Assembly (NCBI RefSeq): GCF_918698005.1
Contig: NZ_CAKKLJ010000003.1
Location: 248,001-312,000, forward strand
Length of the DNA stretch: 64,000 nt
Direction of reading: 5' to 3'
Source: Microbacterium sp. Bi121
Lineage (GTDB): Bacteria > Actinomycetota > Actinomycetes > Actinomycetales > Microbacteriaceae
A program made the translations under genes and the position numbers. This document shows, piece by piece, positions 43,778-52,063 of this stretch. Positions within the stretch are counted from its first letter, which is position 1. Each line of letters starts with the position of its first letter. Below the pieces are notes generated by a model, which made no database searches, had not been told where the DNA came from, and worked only from the letters and a program-made list of their open reading frames with translations.

Positions 43778-44266
43778 TCAGCGCCCTGGCACCCCGAACC
43801 GCTGGTGGGGGTCCAGTGCCTCGAGCACGGGCTCGAGGGCATCGGCGAGATGATCGAGCTGCTCGGGGGTGAGCTGGTCGAGCACCAGTCGGTGCACTGT
43901 GGCGAAGTGGTCAGGTGTCGCGAGGACGAGCTGGCGCCGACCCTGCTTCGTGAGTTCGAGCAGGATGCTGCGTCGATCCTGCTCGCTCTCCTCGCGCTTG
44001 ACGAGCCCGCGCTGCTCCAGCCGGCTGACGACCTTCGAGGCCCGGGGGAGCGTCGCATTCGTCGCTGCGGCGAGGTCGCTCAGCCGCACCGATCCGGCGC
44101 GCTGCAGGACGCTCAGCAGCATGAACTCGTAGTGGGTCAGTGACGCGTCGCGTTGCAGCTGAGCGTCCAGAGCCGCGGGGAGCAGTTCGGCGGTGCTGAT
44201 GAGTGCGAGCCATGCTCGGGACTGCTGCGGGGTCATCCGGGGGAGCGATGCGGCCATGTTCTCCAT
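43778..44266 (-). CDS. MarR family transcriptional regulator
   Basis: This 162-residue repressor has a winged helix (about residues 50-110: GSVRLSDLAAATNATLPRAS, KVVSRLEQRGLVKRE) flanked by dimerisation helices. Two start codons are possible: 44266, leaderless, 7 bases after TATTCC, or 44257 with GGAG. The operator pair between it and the divergent reductase gene suggests autoregulation plus control of that reductase. Confidence 0.9.
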   Translation of the reverse strand: MENMAASLPRMTPQQSRAWLALISTAELLPAALDAQLQRDASLTHYEFMLLSVLQRAGSVRLSDLAAATNATLPRASKVVSRLEQRGLVKREESEQDRRSILLELTKQGRRQLVLATPDHFATVHRLVLDQLTPEQLDHLADALEPVLEALDPHQRFGVPGR

Positions 44267-44277
44267 TCTGTCGGGAA

Positions 44278-44323
44278 TAGTTGCCGAGACAAGGGCGTTT
44301 CGACATGTAGTTGCCGAAGCAAG
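44278..44323. promoter_or_regulatory. pair of MarR-type operators
   Basis: TAGTTGCCGAGACAAG (44278-44293) and TAGTTGCCGAAGCAAG (44308-44323) are near-identical, spaced 30 bases start to start. Each contains TTG-N6-CAA. They fill the divergent gap between the MarR and reductase genes, and the first overlaps the presumed MarR -10. Confidence 0.75.
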
Positions 44324-44361
44324 TAAATGCGACGGCGGAACAACAGACGAAAGGCATCACC

Positions 44362-44985
44362 ATGACTGCGATCACCGTCATCGGAACCGGAAACATGGGC
44401 CAGGCCATCGCCGGCATCGCCGCGAAGGGCGGAGCGAGCGTGCAGATCCTCGCGCGCGACCTCGAGAAGGCCGGTACGGCCGCAGCATCCGTCGGTGCGA
44501 CCGCCGGCGTCGTCGGCGACGCGATCTCGGGTGAGATCGTCGTCCTCGCCGTGCCGCACCCGGCACTGGCCGAGCTCGCGGAGACCTACGGCGACCAGCT
44601 CGCCAACAAGGTCGTCGTCGACATCACCAACCCCGTCGACTTCGCCACGTTCGACGGACTCGTCGTGCCGGCCGACTCCTCGGCCGCGGGCGAGCTCGCC
44701 GCGCTGATCCCCGGCGCGAAGGTCGTGAAGGCCTTCAACACCAACTTCGCCGCGACCCTGGCGGCCGGCGAGCTCGGCGGCGAGCCGACCGTCGTGCAGA
44801 TCGCCGGTGACGACGAGTCCGCGAAGAACCTTCTCGCCGGCGTCATCACCGCAGCGGGCCTGAAGGTCGCGGATGCGGGTGCGCTCAAGCGCGCACGTGA
44901 GCTCGAGGCCCTCGGCTTCCTGCAGATGGTGCTCGCCGTGCGCGAGCAGATCGGCTGGACCGGCGGGTACGCCGTCCGCGCCTGA
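44362..44985 (+). CDS. NADPH-dependent F420 reductase-like oxidoreductase
   Basis: This 207-residue Rossmann protein starts AITVIGTGNMGQAIAGIAAK, the dinucleotide-binding signature. VVDITNPVDF, KVVKAFNTNFA and the C-terminal half match the F420-oxidoreductase NADP-binding family (NpdG-like). Related small proteins act with NADPH on undefined partners in organisms with or without F420. The start at 44362 has GAAAGG upstream; an upstream frame to 44311 crosses the operators. MarR-controlled, so possibly stress-related. Confidence 0.85.
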   Translation: MTAITVIGTGNMGQAIAGIAAKGGASVQILARDLEKAGTAAASVGATAGVVGDAISGEIVVLAVPHPALAELAETYGDQLANKVVVDITNPVDFATFDGLVVPADSSAAGELAALIPGAKVVKAFNTNFAATLAAGELGGEPTVVQIAGDDESAKNLLAGVITAAGLKVADAGALKRARELEALGFLQMVLAVREQIGWTGGYAVRA

Positions 44986-45000
44986 TCGCGTGGTGCGGGG

Positions 45001-45006
45001 TACCCT
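45001..45006 (+). promoter_or_regulatory. putative -10 element of the 45013 gene
   Basis: TACCCT, 6 bases before the ATG at 45013; leaderless arrangement. Confidence 0.4.
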
Positions 45007-45012
45007 CGTCGG

Positions 45013-45402
45013 ATGGACGACTGGACCCCGCACCGCCGCGACGACGGCGAGCTGCTCGGCTGGATCCACCCGTCGGGCGACGCCTGGGTGGCCGTGGACG
45101 TCTTCGGCCGTACGGTGTCGGATGCCGTCGACTGGCTCGTCGCCGAGGAGGCACTGGAATCGCACGGCCTCGCGTGGCTCGCCGAGCCGTGGATGCTCGA
45201 GGACGAAGGCCGTCCTGTACGGGTGCGCATCGTCGAGGTCACACCGGATCATGACGGCATCCCCGGCCGCATCGTCGTGAAGACCGAGGACTACGGCGAC
45301 GTCGCGCGCCCGGCATCCGAGCCGATCGTGCTGCCCTGGCCGCTCCCCGACCGCCTGCGTCCGCCGCAGCCCGGCGACCCCGACGGCTACACGTTCGGCT
45401 GA
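45013..45402 (+). CDS. conserved hypothetical protein
   Basis: This acidic 129-residue protein is not recognised. It is predicted soluble, with a Trp-rich first half (DDWTPHRRDDGELLGWIHP, AVDWLVAEEALE) and a proline-rich end (LPWPLPDRLRPPQPGDP). No membrane segment, signal or metal motif is visible. Codon usage matches its neighbours, and it converges on the MFS gene. Confidence 0.65.
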   Translation: MDDWTPHRRDDGELLGWIHPSGDAWVAVDVFGRTVSDAVDWLVAEEALESHGLAWLAEPWMLEDEGRPVRVRIVEVTPDHDGIPGRIVVKTEDYGDVARPASEPIVLPWPLPDRLRPPQPGDPDGYTFG

Positions 45403-45417
45403 CCCGGACCGGAGTCC

Positions 45418-46860
45418 TCAGCTCGGAAGTGAAGGGTGCCGTTCGAGGGGCCGGATCTTCGGGATGAACAGCGACAGCACCAGAGCGATGATGCCGGCGA
45501 TGATCGCCAGCCAGAAGCACATCTCGAACGCTTCGTGAGTGGGCACGGCAACACCGTCGACGTCGATGCTCATCGCGGCGAGCACGCCGCCCATGACGGC
45601 AGAGGCGCTCGAGGTTCCCACCGAGCGGAACAGGGCGTTGAGGCCGTTCGACGCTCCCGTCTCGTTGGATGGCACCGAGCGCATGATGATCATCGGCATC
45701 GCAGCGAACGTGAACCCGATGCCAACCCCGATGATCGCGTTGGCGATGAGGATGTGGATCCACTCCGATGACCAGATCAGCACGTAGCCGTAAGCCAGGA
45801 CGATGGCGGCCGAGCCGGCGGTGAACAGCGGCCGCGGGCCGATCGTGCGCTCCAGCCAGCCGGACAGCGGCGAGATCACCATCATGACGAGCCCGGCGGG
45901 CATCACGATGAAGGCCGCCGTGATCATGTCGAGCCCGAAGCCTGATCCCGTCTCGACGGGCAGCTCGAGCATCTGCGGGAACGTGACGTTGGACGAGAAC
46001 AGAGCGAAGCCCATGCCGATGGCTGCGATGTTCGTCAGGAGCACCGCGGGGCGGGCAGCCACGCGCAGATCGAGCAGAGGATCCTTCGTCCGCAGCTGAT
46101 ACCAGCCCCACAGCAGCAGCATGAGCACACCGCCGATCACCAGGCTCAGGCCGACCGGCGACGTCCAGCCCCACTGGGCCCCGCGCGAGACGTAGAGCAG
46201 CAGGCCCGTCAGGCCGATCGCCAGACCGATCGCGCCGATCACGTCGAGGCGACCGGGGGAGAGCAGCACGTCCTCCGGCACGAACAGATAGACCAGCACC
46301 AGCCCGGCGACGCCGAGTCCGGCGGCGAGCCAGAACAGCGAGTGCCAGTCGGCGTTCAGGGCCAGATAGGCCGCCAGCGGCATCCCGAGAGCGCCGCCCA
46401 CGCCCATCGTCGCGCTCATGAGCGCCACGGCGGTGCCGAGGTGCTTCGGGGGAAGGATGTCGCGCATGATCGCGATGCCGAGCGGGATCACGCCGGTGAC
46501 ACCGCCCTGCAGCGCGCGTCCGATGATCACGCCGACGATCGACCCGGAGAGCGCCGCGATGACGGAACCGATGATGAGCATGATCATCAGCACGACGACG
46601 ACGCGGCGCTTGCCGTACATGTCGCCGAGGCGACCGGAGATCGGGGTGGCGATCGCCGCCACGAGCAGCGTGATCGTGACGACCCAGGTGGTGTCCTCGC
46701 GGGATGCGTTCAACAGCATGGGCAGCTCGGCCTGAAGAGGCACGACGAGCGTGAACATGAACGACGACGCGAGTCCGGCGAAAGCGAGGACGGCGACGGT
46801 CAGAGCCCGGTTGGGGGTTCGCGAGAGGCGTTTCCTGGCTCTATCGTCGCTGTCTCCCAC
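45418..46860 (-). CDS. MFS transporter, DHA2 (14-helix) drug-efflux type
   Basis: This 480-residue membrane protein has 14 predicted helices. Motif A GRLGDMYGKRRVVV follows helix 2, and GVGGALGMPLAAYLA near helix 5 is motif C-like. The arrangement is that of EmrB/QacA-type proton-driven multidrug exporters. The GTG start is 6 bases after TAGCCT. No regulator gene is adjacent. Confidence 0.9.
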   Translation of the reverse strand: MGDSDDRARKRLSRTPNRALTVAVLAFAGLASSFMFTLVVPLQAELPMLLNASREDTTWVVTITLLVAAIATPISGRLGDMYGKRRVVVVLMIMLIIGSVIAALSGSIVGVIIGRALQGGVTGVIPLGIAIMRDILPPKHLGTAVALMSATMGVGGALGMPLAAYLALNADWHSLFWLAAGLGVAGLVLVYLFVPEDVLLSPGRLDVIGAIGLAIGLTGLLLYVSRGAQWGWTSPVGLSLVIGGVLMLLLWGWYQLRTKDPLLDLRVAARPAVLLTNIAAIGMGFALFSSNVTFPQMLELPVETGSGFGLDMITAAFIVMPAGLVMMVISPLSGWLERTIGPRPLFTAGSAAIVLAYGYVLIWSSEWIHILIANAIIGVGIGFTFAAMPMIIMRSVPSNETGASNGLNALFRSVGTSSASAVMGGVLAAMSIDVDGVAVPTHEAFEMCFWLAIIAGIIALVLSLFIPKIRPLERHPSLPS

Positions 46861-46866
46861 CTGTCC

Positions 46867-46872
46867 AGGCTA
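46867..46872 (-). promoter_or_regulatory. putative -10 element of the MFS gene
   Basis: TAGCCT on the minus strand, 6 bases before the GTG at 46860; leaderless arrangement. Confidence 0.5.
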
Positions 46873-46916
46873 GCGGTGGATTCCGCAGAAGGACGCAGAG
46901 GGGGCAGACTGGGTGC

Positions 46917-47606
46917 GTGCGAACCATCCGTGACCTCGACACCGTTGAACTGATCATCGACGCGCAGAGCCTGCTGGATTCGATCCGCGGACCAGAGCGC
47001 GTCATCGACGCCGGTACGCTGCGCGCGCTGCAGCAGTCTGGCAACTACGTGGTCGGCCTGTTCGACGACGAGGGCGGCCAGGAGCGGATGGTCGGTGCAT
47101 CCATCGCCTTCTTCGGCGTGCCGGCTCGGCGCCGGATGCACTCGCACATCACCGCTCTGCTGCCCGACTATCGCGGCCGCGGCTGGGGGCGCGAGCTCAA
47201 GGAGCACCAGCGCCAGTGGGCGTTCTCTCGAGACGTCGGCGGCATCACGTGGACGTTCGACCCGCTCGTGGCACGCAACGCCCACTTCTTCCTCACTGTG
47301 CTGGGCGCCCGCGTCACCGGGTACTCGGTGAACAACTACGGCATCTTCGGCGGCGGGGATGCCGGCGACGAGAGCGACCGGCTGGATGTCGAGTGGGCCC
47401 TCGCCGACATCGCCAAGCCTCCGGCGCCTGACGCCGTCGTCGAGACGCTCGAGATCCCGTCCGACGTCGAGGCCATGCGCGCATCCGATCCGGATGCCGC
47501 GCACGAGTGGCGCACGCGTCTGCGCGGCGAGATGGAGCAGCTGCTCGGTCGCGGGCTGCGTATCGCCGGATTCGACGTCGAGCGCGGCTACCTGTTCACC
47601 GAATGA
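46917..47606 (+). CDS. GNAT family N-acetyltransferase
   Basis: This 229-residue protein has the acetyl-CoA pyrophosphate-binding motif YRGRGWGRELK near residue 85 and a WTFDPLVARNAHFF segment, as in the COG3375-type GNAT group. Substrate unknown. The GTG start lies 6 bases after CAGACT. Its stop overlaps the HIT-like gene start (ATGA), so the two form a coupled pair. Confidence 0.82.
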   Translation: MRTIRDLDTVELIIDAQSLLDSIRGPERVIDAGTLRALQQSGNYVVGLFDDEGGQERMVGASIAFFGVPARRRMHSHITALLPDYRGRGWGRELKEHQRQWAFSRDVGGITWTFDPLVARNAHFFLTVLGARVTGYSVNNYGIFGGGDAGDESDRLDVEWALADIAKPPAPDAVVETLEIPSDVEAMRASDPDAAHEWRTRLRGEMEQLLGRGLRIAGFDVERGYLFTE

Positions 47607-48217
47607 GCGCGATGAGCGGGCAGACACCAGCAGAGTCTCCGTTCCACTCCCGGCTGCCGATCGGTGAGCGGCTGGATGCCTCGGCGCTGACCGAGGGTCT
47701 GCCCTGGGCGTTCGACGAGATCAGGATGCGACCGCTCGAACCGATGCTTGTGCCCGAGAATCCACGCGGCGGCGAGATCGATCGATCCACGTGCGGACCG
47801 TGCGCACCCTCGGAGAACACGATCTGGCACGACGACCTGTGGCAGGTCTACGCCTCTCCGGAGCCGAGCGGGCTGCCGTTCATCGCGGCGCTCTCGCCTC
47901 GAGAGCATTGGCTGCTCGAGGACGCTCCGATCGACGTGCTCGCAGCGCTCGGTCCTCTCATGCAGCGGATGTCCGAGGCCGTGAAGACCATCCCCGGCGT
48001 TGCGCGTTGCCACTTCGGTCGCTGGAACGACGGCTCCGCCCATCTCCACATGTGGGCGCTTGCCCGCCCGGCCGGCATGATGCAGGGGCGCGGAGCGGCG
48101 CTCGCCTTCTGGGATGACGTGCTCCCGCCCATGCCGCAGGAGATGGCCCAGGAGCACGTTCGCATCGTCGCCGAGTCGCTTGCGGCAGGCGGAGGCGTGG
48201 CGTTTCCGCACCGCTGA
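47603..48217 (+). CDS. HIT-like/GalT-like superfamily protein
   Basis: This 204-residue protein contains a CGPC pair (STCGPCAPSENTIWHDD) and, near residue 150, SAHLHMWALAR: the HIT motif HxHxH with Trp in place of the third His. That pattern occurs in HIT-fold nucleotide hydrolases or transferases. The Cys pair may bind zinc. It is translationally coupled to the GNAT gene. Activity is not predictable. Confidence 0.7.
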   Translation: MSAMSGQTPAESPFHSRLPIGERLDASALTEGLPWAFDEIRMRPLEPMLVPENPRGGEIDRSTCGPCAPSENTIWHDDLWQVYASPEPSGLPFIAALSPREHWLLEDAPIDVLAALGPLMQRMSEAVKTIPGVARCHFGRWNDGSAHLHMWALARPAGMMQGRGAALAFWDDVLPPMPQEMAQEHVRIVAESLAAGGGVAFPHR

Positions 48218-48268
48218 GCGTCCGCTCCGGGTCATCGAGGGAGTAGAAGGCGAGACGAAACGCCACAG

Positions 48269-48298
48269 TGGTACCAATCAGTGCGGTGACTGGTACCA
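48269..48298. promoter_or_regulatory. duplicated TGGTACCA operator of the toxin-antitoxin pair
   Basis: The 8-base palindrome TGGTACCA occurs at 48269-48276 and 48291-48298, 22 bases apart (two helical turns). The second overlaps a TACCAT -10 placed 7 bases before the antitoxin ATG. This is the expected layout for repression by a ribbon-helix-helix antitoxin-toxin complex. Confidence 0.75.
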
Positions 48299-48306
48299 TC
48301 GGGACC

Positions 48307-48564
48307 ATGGCGATGAACCTTCGATTGAGGGACGACGCGGCAGCGGCGCTGCGCGCCGAGTCGGAGCGCACGGGGCGCAGCCAGCAGGAGATCCTGAGGC
48401 TGGCCGTCGACGAGCATCTCGGGCTCGCCGGTTCCGCACGACCGACGCCGTACCCCGACTGGGTGACACCACCGGAACGCCCTTATCGGTCGGTCAAGCC
48501 GATTCTTCATCTTCCGAAGGGCATGACGACGGCCGACCTCCTCGATCGGGAAGACCGCATCTGA
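48307..48564 (+). CDS. VapB-type ribbon-helix-helix antitoxin
   Basis: This 85-residue protein has an N-terminal ribbon-helix-helix (MAMNLRLRDDAAAALRAESE, then TGRSQQEILRLAVDEHL) and a flexible, Pro-rich C-terminal tail likely to bind the toxin. The ATG at 48307 is used because the upstream frame crosses the operators. It precedes a PIN-domain toxin gene by one base. It should neutralise the toxin and autoregulate the operon. Confidence 0.85.
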   Translation: MAMNLRLRDDAAAALRAESERTGRSQQEILRLAVDEHLGLAGSARPTPYPDWVTPPERPYRSVKPILHLPKGMTTADLLDREDRI

Positions 48565-48565
48565 C

Positions 48566-48976
48566 GTGCTGATCTACGTCGACACGAGCGCGGTGCTCAA
48601 GCGGGTGTTCGAAGAGAACGAATCCGACGCGCTCGGGCGAGCGATAGACCAAGCGGTGGCCGACGGCGATCGGCTGATCTCCTCGACCTTGACGCGGGTC
48701 GAGTTGGCGCGCGGCATCCGTCGGCGTCTCGACTTCGAGCCCCGCGATCGATTGACGTCGGCGTTCGAGCTGGCGACCGGAGACATCGCGTTCGCGCCCA
48801 TGTCGTCTCCGATCGTCGAGAGTGCCCGAGTCATCGGGCCCCCGGCTCTCCGATCGCTCGACGCGATCCATCTCGCCACGGCGATCGCGGTCGGTGCCGG
48901 CGAGGTCTGGACGTACGACGATCGTCTCGCCGCGGCATCCGAGGAGATGGGGATCGTCGCGCGGATGCCGTCCTGA
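48566..48976 (+). CDS. vapC: PIN-domain toxin ribonuclease (VapC-type)
   Basis: This 136-residue PIN nuclease has all the acidic active-site positions: Asp in YVDTSAVLK, Glu in TRVELARG, Asp in LRSLDAIHLA and Asp in TYDDRL. VapC toxins cut tRNA or rRNA. GTG start, one base after the antitoxin stop. No sign of decay. Confidence 0.9.
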   Translation: MLIYVDTSAVLKRVFEENESDALGRAIDQAVADGDRLISSTLTRVELARGIRRRLDFEPRDRLTSAFELATGDIAFAPMSSPIVESARVIGPPALRSLDAIHLATAIAVGAGEVWTYDDRLAAASEEMGIVARMPS

Positions 48977-49015
48977 CCTCCCTCACGTGGGGCTGATCGA
49001 CAGCAGGGGCGCGGA

Positions 49016-49021
49016 TAGGAT
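49016..49021 (+). promoter_or_regulatory. putative -10 element of glyS
   Basis: TAGGAT lies about 56 bases before the glyS ATG, leaving room for a normal leader with a GGAG-type ribosome site at about 49068. Confidence 0.4.
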
Positions 49022-49077
49022 TGGAATGCCCATGTTCCTGGGCGCATTCCCCGCCGCATCCGACCATTGGAGCCACC

Positions 49078-50463
49078 ATGGCCGAACAGTCCCGCCTCGA
49101 TAAGGTCATCAGCCTCGCCCGCCACCGCGGGTTCGTGTTCCAAGCAGGTGAGATCTACGGCGGTTCGCGCTCTGCGTGGGACTACGGCCCCCTCGGCACC
49201 GAGCTGAAGGAGAACATCCGTCGGCAGTGGTGGCAGACCTTCGTTCGCGGACGCGGCGACATGGTGGGCCTCGACTCCAGCATCATCCTCCCCAAGCGCG
49301 TGTGGGAGGCCTCCGGCCACGTCGCGACCTTCACCGACCCGCTCGTCGAGTGTCTGAACTGCCACAAGCGCTTCCGCGCCGACAATCTCATCGAGGACTT
49401 CGAGGCGCGCAAGGGCCGCAAGGCCGAGAACGGCCTCGCCGACGTGCCCTGCCCGAACTGCGGCAACAAGGGCCAGTACACCGAGCCGAAGGCGTTCTCG
49501 GGTCTCGTGAAGACCTACCTCGGCGTCGTCGATGACGAGTCGGGCCTCTACTTCCTGCGCCCCGAGACCGCTCAGGGCATCTTCGTGAACTTCTCGAACG
49601 TGCTCACCGCGAGCCGCAAGAAGCCGCCGTTCGGCATCGGCCAGGTCGGCAAGGCGTTCCGCAACGAGATCACGCCCGGTAACTTCATCTTCCGCACCCG
49701 CGAGTTCGAGCAGATGGAGATCGAGTACTTCGTTCCGCCCGCCGAGGCGCAGGAGTGGTTCGAGCACTGGGTCGAGGCATGCTGGGCCTGGTTCGAGGAC
49801 CTCGGCATCAACACCGACAACATGCGTCGCTTCGACGTGCCGGAGGACGAGCGGGCGCACTACTCGGCCGGAACCATCGACTTCGAGTACCGGTTCGGCT
49901 TCCCCGGCAAGGAGTGGGGCGAGCTCATGGGTGTCGCCAACCGCACCGACTACGACCTGTCGAGCCACTCCGAGGCATCCGGTCAGAGCCTGACGTACTT
50001 CGACCAGGCATCCGGTGAGCGGTACACGCCGTACGTGATCGAGCCGTCGTTCGGCCTGACCCGTTCGATGATGGCGTTCCTCGTCGACTCCTACGTCGAG
50101 GAGGAGGTGCCCAACGCCAAGGGCGGCACCGACACTCGCACGGTACTCAAGCTCGACCCGCGTCTCGCGCCGGTCAAGGTCGCTGTTCTTCCGCTGTCGC
50201 GCAACGAGCGTCTCTCGCCGCTGGCGCGCGAGGTCGCCGACTCGCTGCGCGGACGCTGGGCGATCGACTTCGACGACGCCGGAGCGATCGGACGCCGCTA
50301 CCGCCGTCAGGACGAGATCGGCACCCCGTTCTGCGTCACGGTCGACTTCGACTCGCTCGACGACAACGCGGTGACCGTGCGCGACCGCGACACCATGGCG
50401 CAGGAGCGGGTCTCCGTCGCTGAGCTGAACGACTACCTCGCGGAGCGTCTGAAGGGCGCCTGA
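49078..50463 (+). CDS. glyS: glycyl-tRNA synthetase (dimeric, class II)
   Basis: This 461-residue enzyme charges tRNA-Gly. The N-terminal [15 protein letters not shown] (in part), class II motif 2 [21 protein letters not shown] and motif 3 [10 protein letters not shown] are visible (quoted in part), with zinc-type CLNC...CPNC between. Size is that of the homodimeric alpha2 type of actinobacteria. The ATG at 49078 is preceded by TTGGAGCC. Confidence 0.96.
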   Translation: MAEQSRLDKVISLARHRGFVFQAGEIYGGSRSAWDYGPLGTELKENIRRQWWQTFVRGRGDMVGLDSSIILPKRVWEASGHVATFTDPLVECLNCHKRFRADNLIEDFEARKGRKAENGLADVPCPNCGNKGQYTEPKAFSGLVKTYLGVVDDESGLYFLRPETAQGIFVNFSNVLTASRKKPPFGIGQVGKAFRNEITPGNFIFRTREFEQMEIEYFVPPAEAQEWFEHWVEACWAWFEDLGINTDNMRRFDVPEDERAHYSAGTIDFEYRFGFPGKEWGELMGVANRTDYDLSSHSEASGQSLTYFDQASGERYTPYVIEPSFGLTRSMMAFLVDSYVEEEVPNAKGGTDTRTVLKLDPRLAPVKVAVLPLSRNERLSPLAREVADSLRGRWAIDFDDAGAIGRRYRRQDEIGTPFCVTVDFDSLDDNAVTVRDRDTMAQERVSVAELNDYLAERLKGA

Positions 50464-50573
50464 CCCCATGTTCGCGCCGAGGCCCCGTCTTCGCGCCGAG
50501 ACCCCGTCTTATCCGCGCACGCAAGACGGGGCATCGGTGGCAAGACGGGGCCTCGACGTGCGGAGACATGGGG
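50463..50573. repeat. intergenic inverted-repeat element, AAGACGGGG family (copy B)
   Basis: Two inverted units (GAGGCCCCGTCTT and GAGACCCCGTCTT, 50479-50510) face two direct units (GCAAGACGGGGCATCGG at 50521 and CAAGACGGGGCCTCGACG near 50541). Outer arms CCCCATG (50464) and CATGGGG (50567) also pair. It directly follows the glyS stop and may terminate it. Confidence 0.8.
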
Positions 50574-50613
50574 GAGGATGCTGCGTCCCGCCGCTCCATG
50601 GGACGATGGCAGG

Positions 50614-51432
50614 GTGGAGACGACGACTTTCACCGCGACCGACGGCTTCCCGCACACCGCTCTGGTGGGGGTGACCGGCCCCGAGCAGCCCATCGCTGTG
50701 CAGGGCGACCCGCACGCCGTGCTCGCGCTGGCTTCGGTGTCGAAACCGCTGTCGGCCTGGGGAGTGCTGATCGCCGTCGAGTGCGAACTCGTCGATCTCG
50801 ATGAACCGGCGGGTCCCGAAGGCTCAACACTGCTCAATCTGCTCGACCACACCAGCGGGCTGCCGTTCGAGGGCGAGCAGACGCAGGCTGCGCCAGGCAC
50901 GCGCCGCATCTACTCGAACGCCGGATTCGATGCGGTCGGGGCGCACGTCGCCGCCGCTGCGGGCATGCCCTTCGACCAGTGGATGGCGCGCGAAGTCGCC
51001 GGTCCTCTGGGCATGCGGGACATCGAGCTGACCGGGCGTCCCTCCGCCGGGTACCGGGCCTCGATCGACGACCTGCTGATCTTCGGACGCGAGGTGCTCC
51101 GACCGACGCTCATCCCGGCTGAGCTGCGCGACCTCGCGCTCATGGTCTCGCAGCCGGGTCTTCGCGGTGTCGTCCCCGGCTACGGCTCGTTCGACGACAA
51201 CCAGTGGGGGCTGGGGTTCGAGCTCAAGGGCACGAAGAGCCCGCACTGGCTCGCCGACTCGTTCCCGCCGGAGACGGCCGGGCACTTCGGCGGGCAGGGG
51301 AGCTTCCTGTTCATCGACCGCACTCGCGATCTCGCCGCGGCTTTCCTCTCGGGGGTCGCCTTCGGCGAGGATCACAAGCGGATCTGGCCGTCGCTGACCG
51401 AGGAGATCGTCACGCGCTACGGCAGCCGCTGA
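50614..51432 (+). CDS. serine hydrolase, class C beta-lactamase family
   Basis: This protein of about 272 residues has the active-site SVSK tetrad in LASVSKPLSAWG near residue 40, YSNAGF as the Tyr-x-Asn motif near 105, and HFGGQGSF as the HxG-type third motif. It is shorter than true AmpC. There is no signal peptide, so it is likely a cytoplasmic esterase or peptidase. The start is uncertain: GTG 50614, or ATG 50578, which abuts GGGGGAGG too closely. Confidence 0.82.
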   Translation: METTTFTATDGFPHTALVGVTGPEQPIAVQGDPHAVLALASVSKPLSAWGVLIAVECELVDLDEPAGPEGSTLLNLLDHTSGLPFEGEQTQAAPGTRRIYSNAGFDAVGAHVAAAAGMPFDQWMAREVAGPLGMRDIELTGRPSAGYRASIDDLLIFGREVLRPTLIPAELRDLALMVSQPGLRGVVPGYGSFDDNQWGLGFELKGTKSPHWLADSFPPETAGHFGGQGSFLFIDRTRDLAAAFLSGVAFGEDHKRIWPSLTEEIVTRYGSR

Positions 51433-51439
51433 TGCCCGG

Positions 51440-51632
51440 CATCGAGACCCCGTCTTCGTATCGAGCCCCCGTCGTGCGCACGAACGTAAGACGGGGGCTC
51501 GATTGCAAGACGGGGGCTCGGCGCCAAGACACGGGGGCTCGGCGCCAAGACACGGGGCCTCGACGGCAAGACACGGGGCCTCGACGGCAAGACACGGGGG
51601 CTCGGCGCCAAGACGGGGGCTCGACGAGCCGA
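51440..51632. repeat. expanded tandem/inverted repeat, AAGACGGGG family (copy C)
   Basis: Two inverted units (51441-51478) face seven direct units from 51486 to 51632. The units alternate between AAGACGGGGGCTCG and AAGACACGGGG(G/C)CTCG and are 19-21 bases long. This is the largest copy in the window, placed between convergent genes. The 210-base gap holds no gene. Confidence 0.85.
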
Positions 51633-51640
51633 TGCCGCGC

Positions 51641-52063
51641 TCAGTCCTGGACGGTGATGCGGGCGTAGTCGTCCCCGCCGCCCTCTGTCCACGCCAGCAC
51701 ATCCTCGAGGACAGGACGCAGAACGTCGAGGTCGACCTTCTCGAGATCCTTGATGTAGAGGCACCCGGCGCCGACGGTGTGCGGACCGAGGTTCGCGAGC
51801 GCCTCACTGTGCCGGTCGGTGCTGTCGAGGTACAGCGTCGACGCGCCCTTGCGCGGGGCGAACGCGAGCACGGGCATGTCGCCCTCATTGCCGGTGGGGT
51901 AGCGGTAGTGGCAGCTGCCGAAGCCGATGATGGTGCCCCACAGTTCCGGTTCGCGGCCGGAGATCTCCTGCAGCAGAGCTGTGAGCGTCTCGGCATCCCG
52001 TCGCCTCGCGGCCGGCGTCACGTCGGCGATGAAGGCTCCGACGCTGCCTCCGGTCTTCTTCAT
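51641..52063 (-). CDS. DUF1801 family protein
   Basis: This 140-residue protein has the YdhG/DUF1801 fold: an N-terminal helix pair (RRRDAETLTALLQEISGREP) and the strand region GFGSCHYRYP, then VLAFAPRKGASTLYL. Function in bacteria is not established. The ATG overlaps the stop of the upstream DNA glycosylase-like gene, so it is the second gene of that pair. Confidence 0.82.
   Translation of the reverse strand: MKKTGGSVGAFIADVTPAARRRDAETLTALLQEISGREPELWGTIIGFGSCHYRYPTGNEGDMPVLAFAPRKGASTLYLDSTDRHSEALANLGPHTVGAGCLYIKDLEKVDLDVLRPVLEDVLAWTEGGGDDYARITVQD

Noticed and set aside
51440..51632. CRISPR array
   Set aside because: Units are 19-21 bases with almost no spacer between them, both orientations occur, and no cas gene is nearby.
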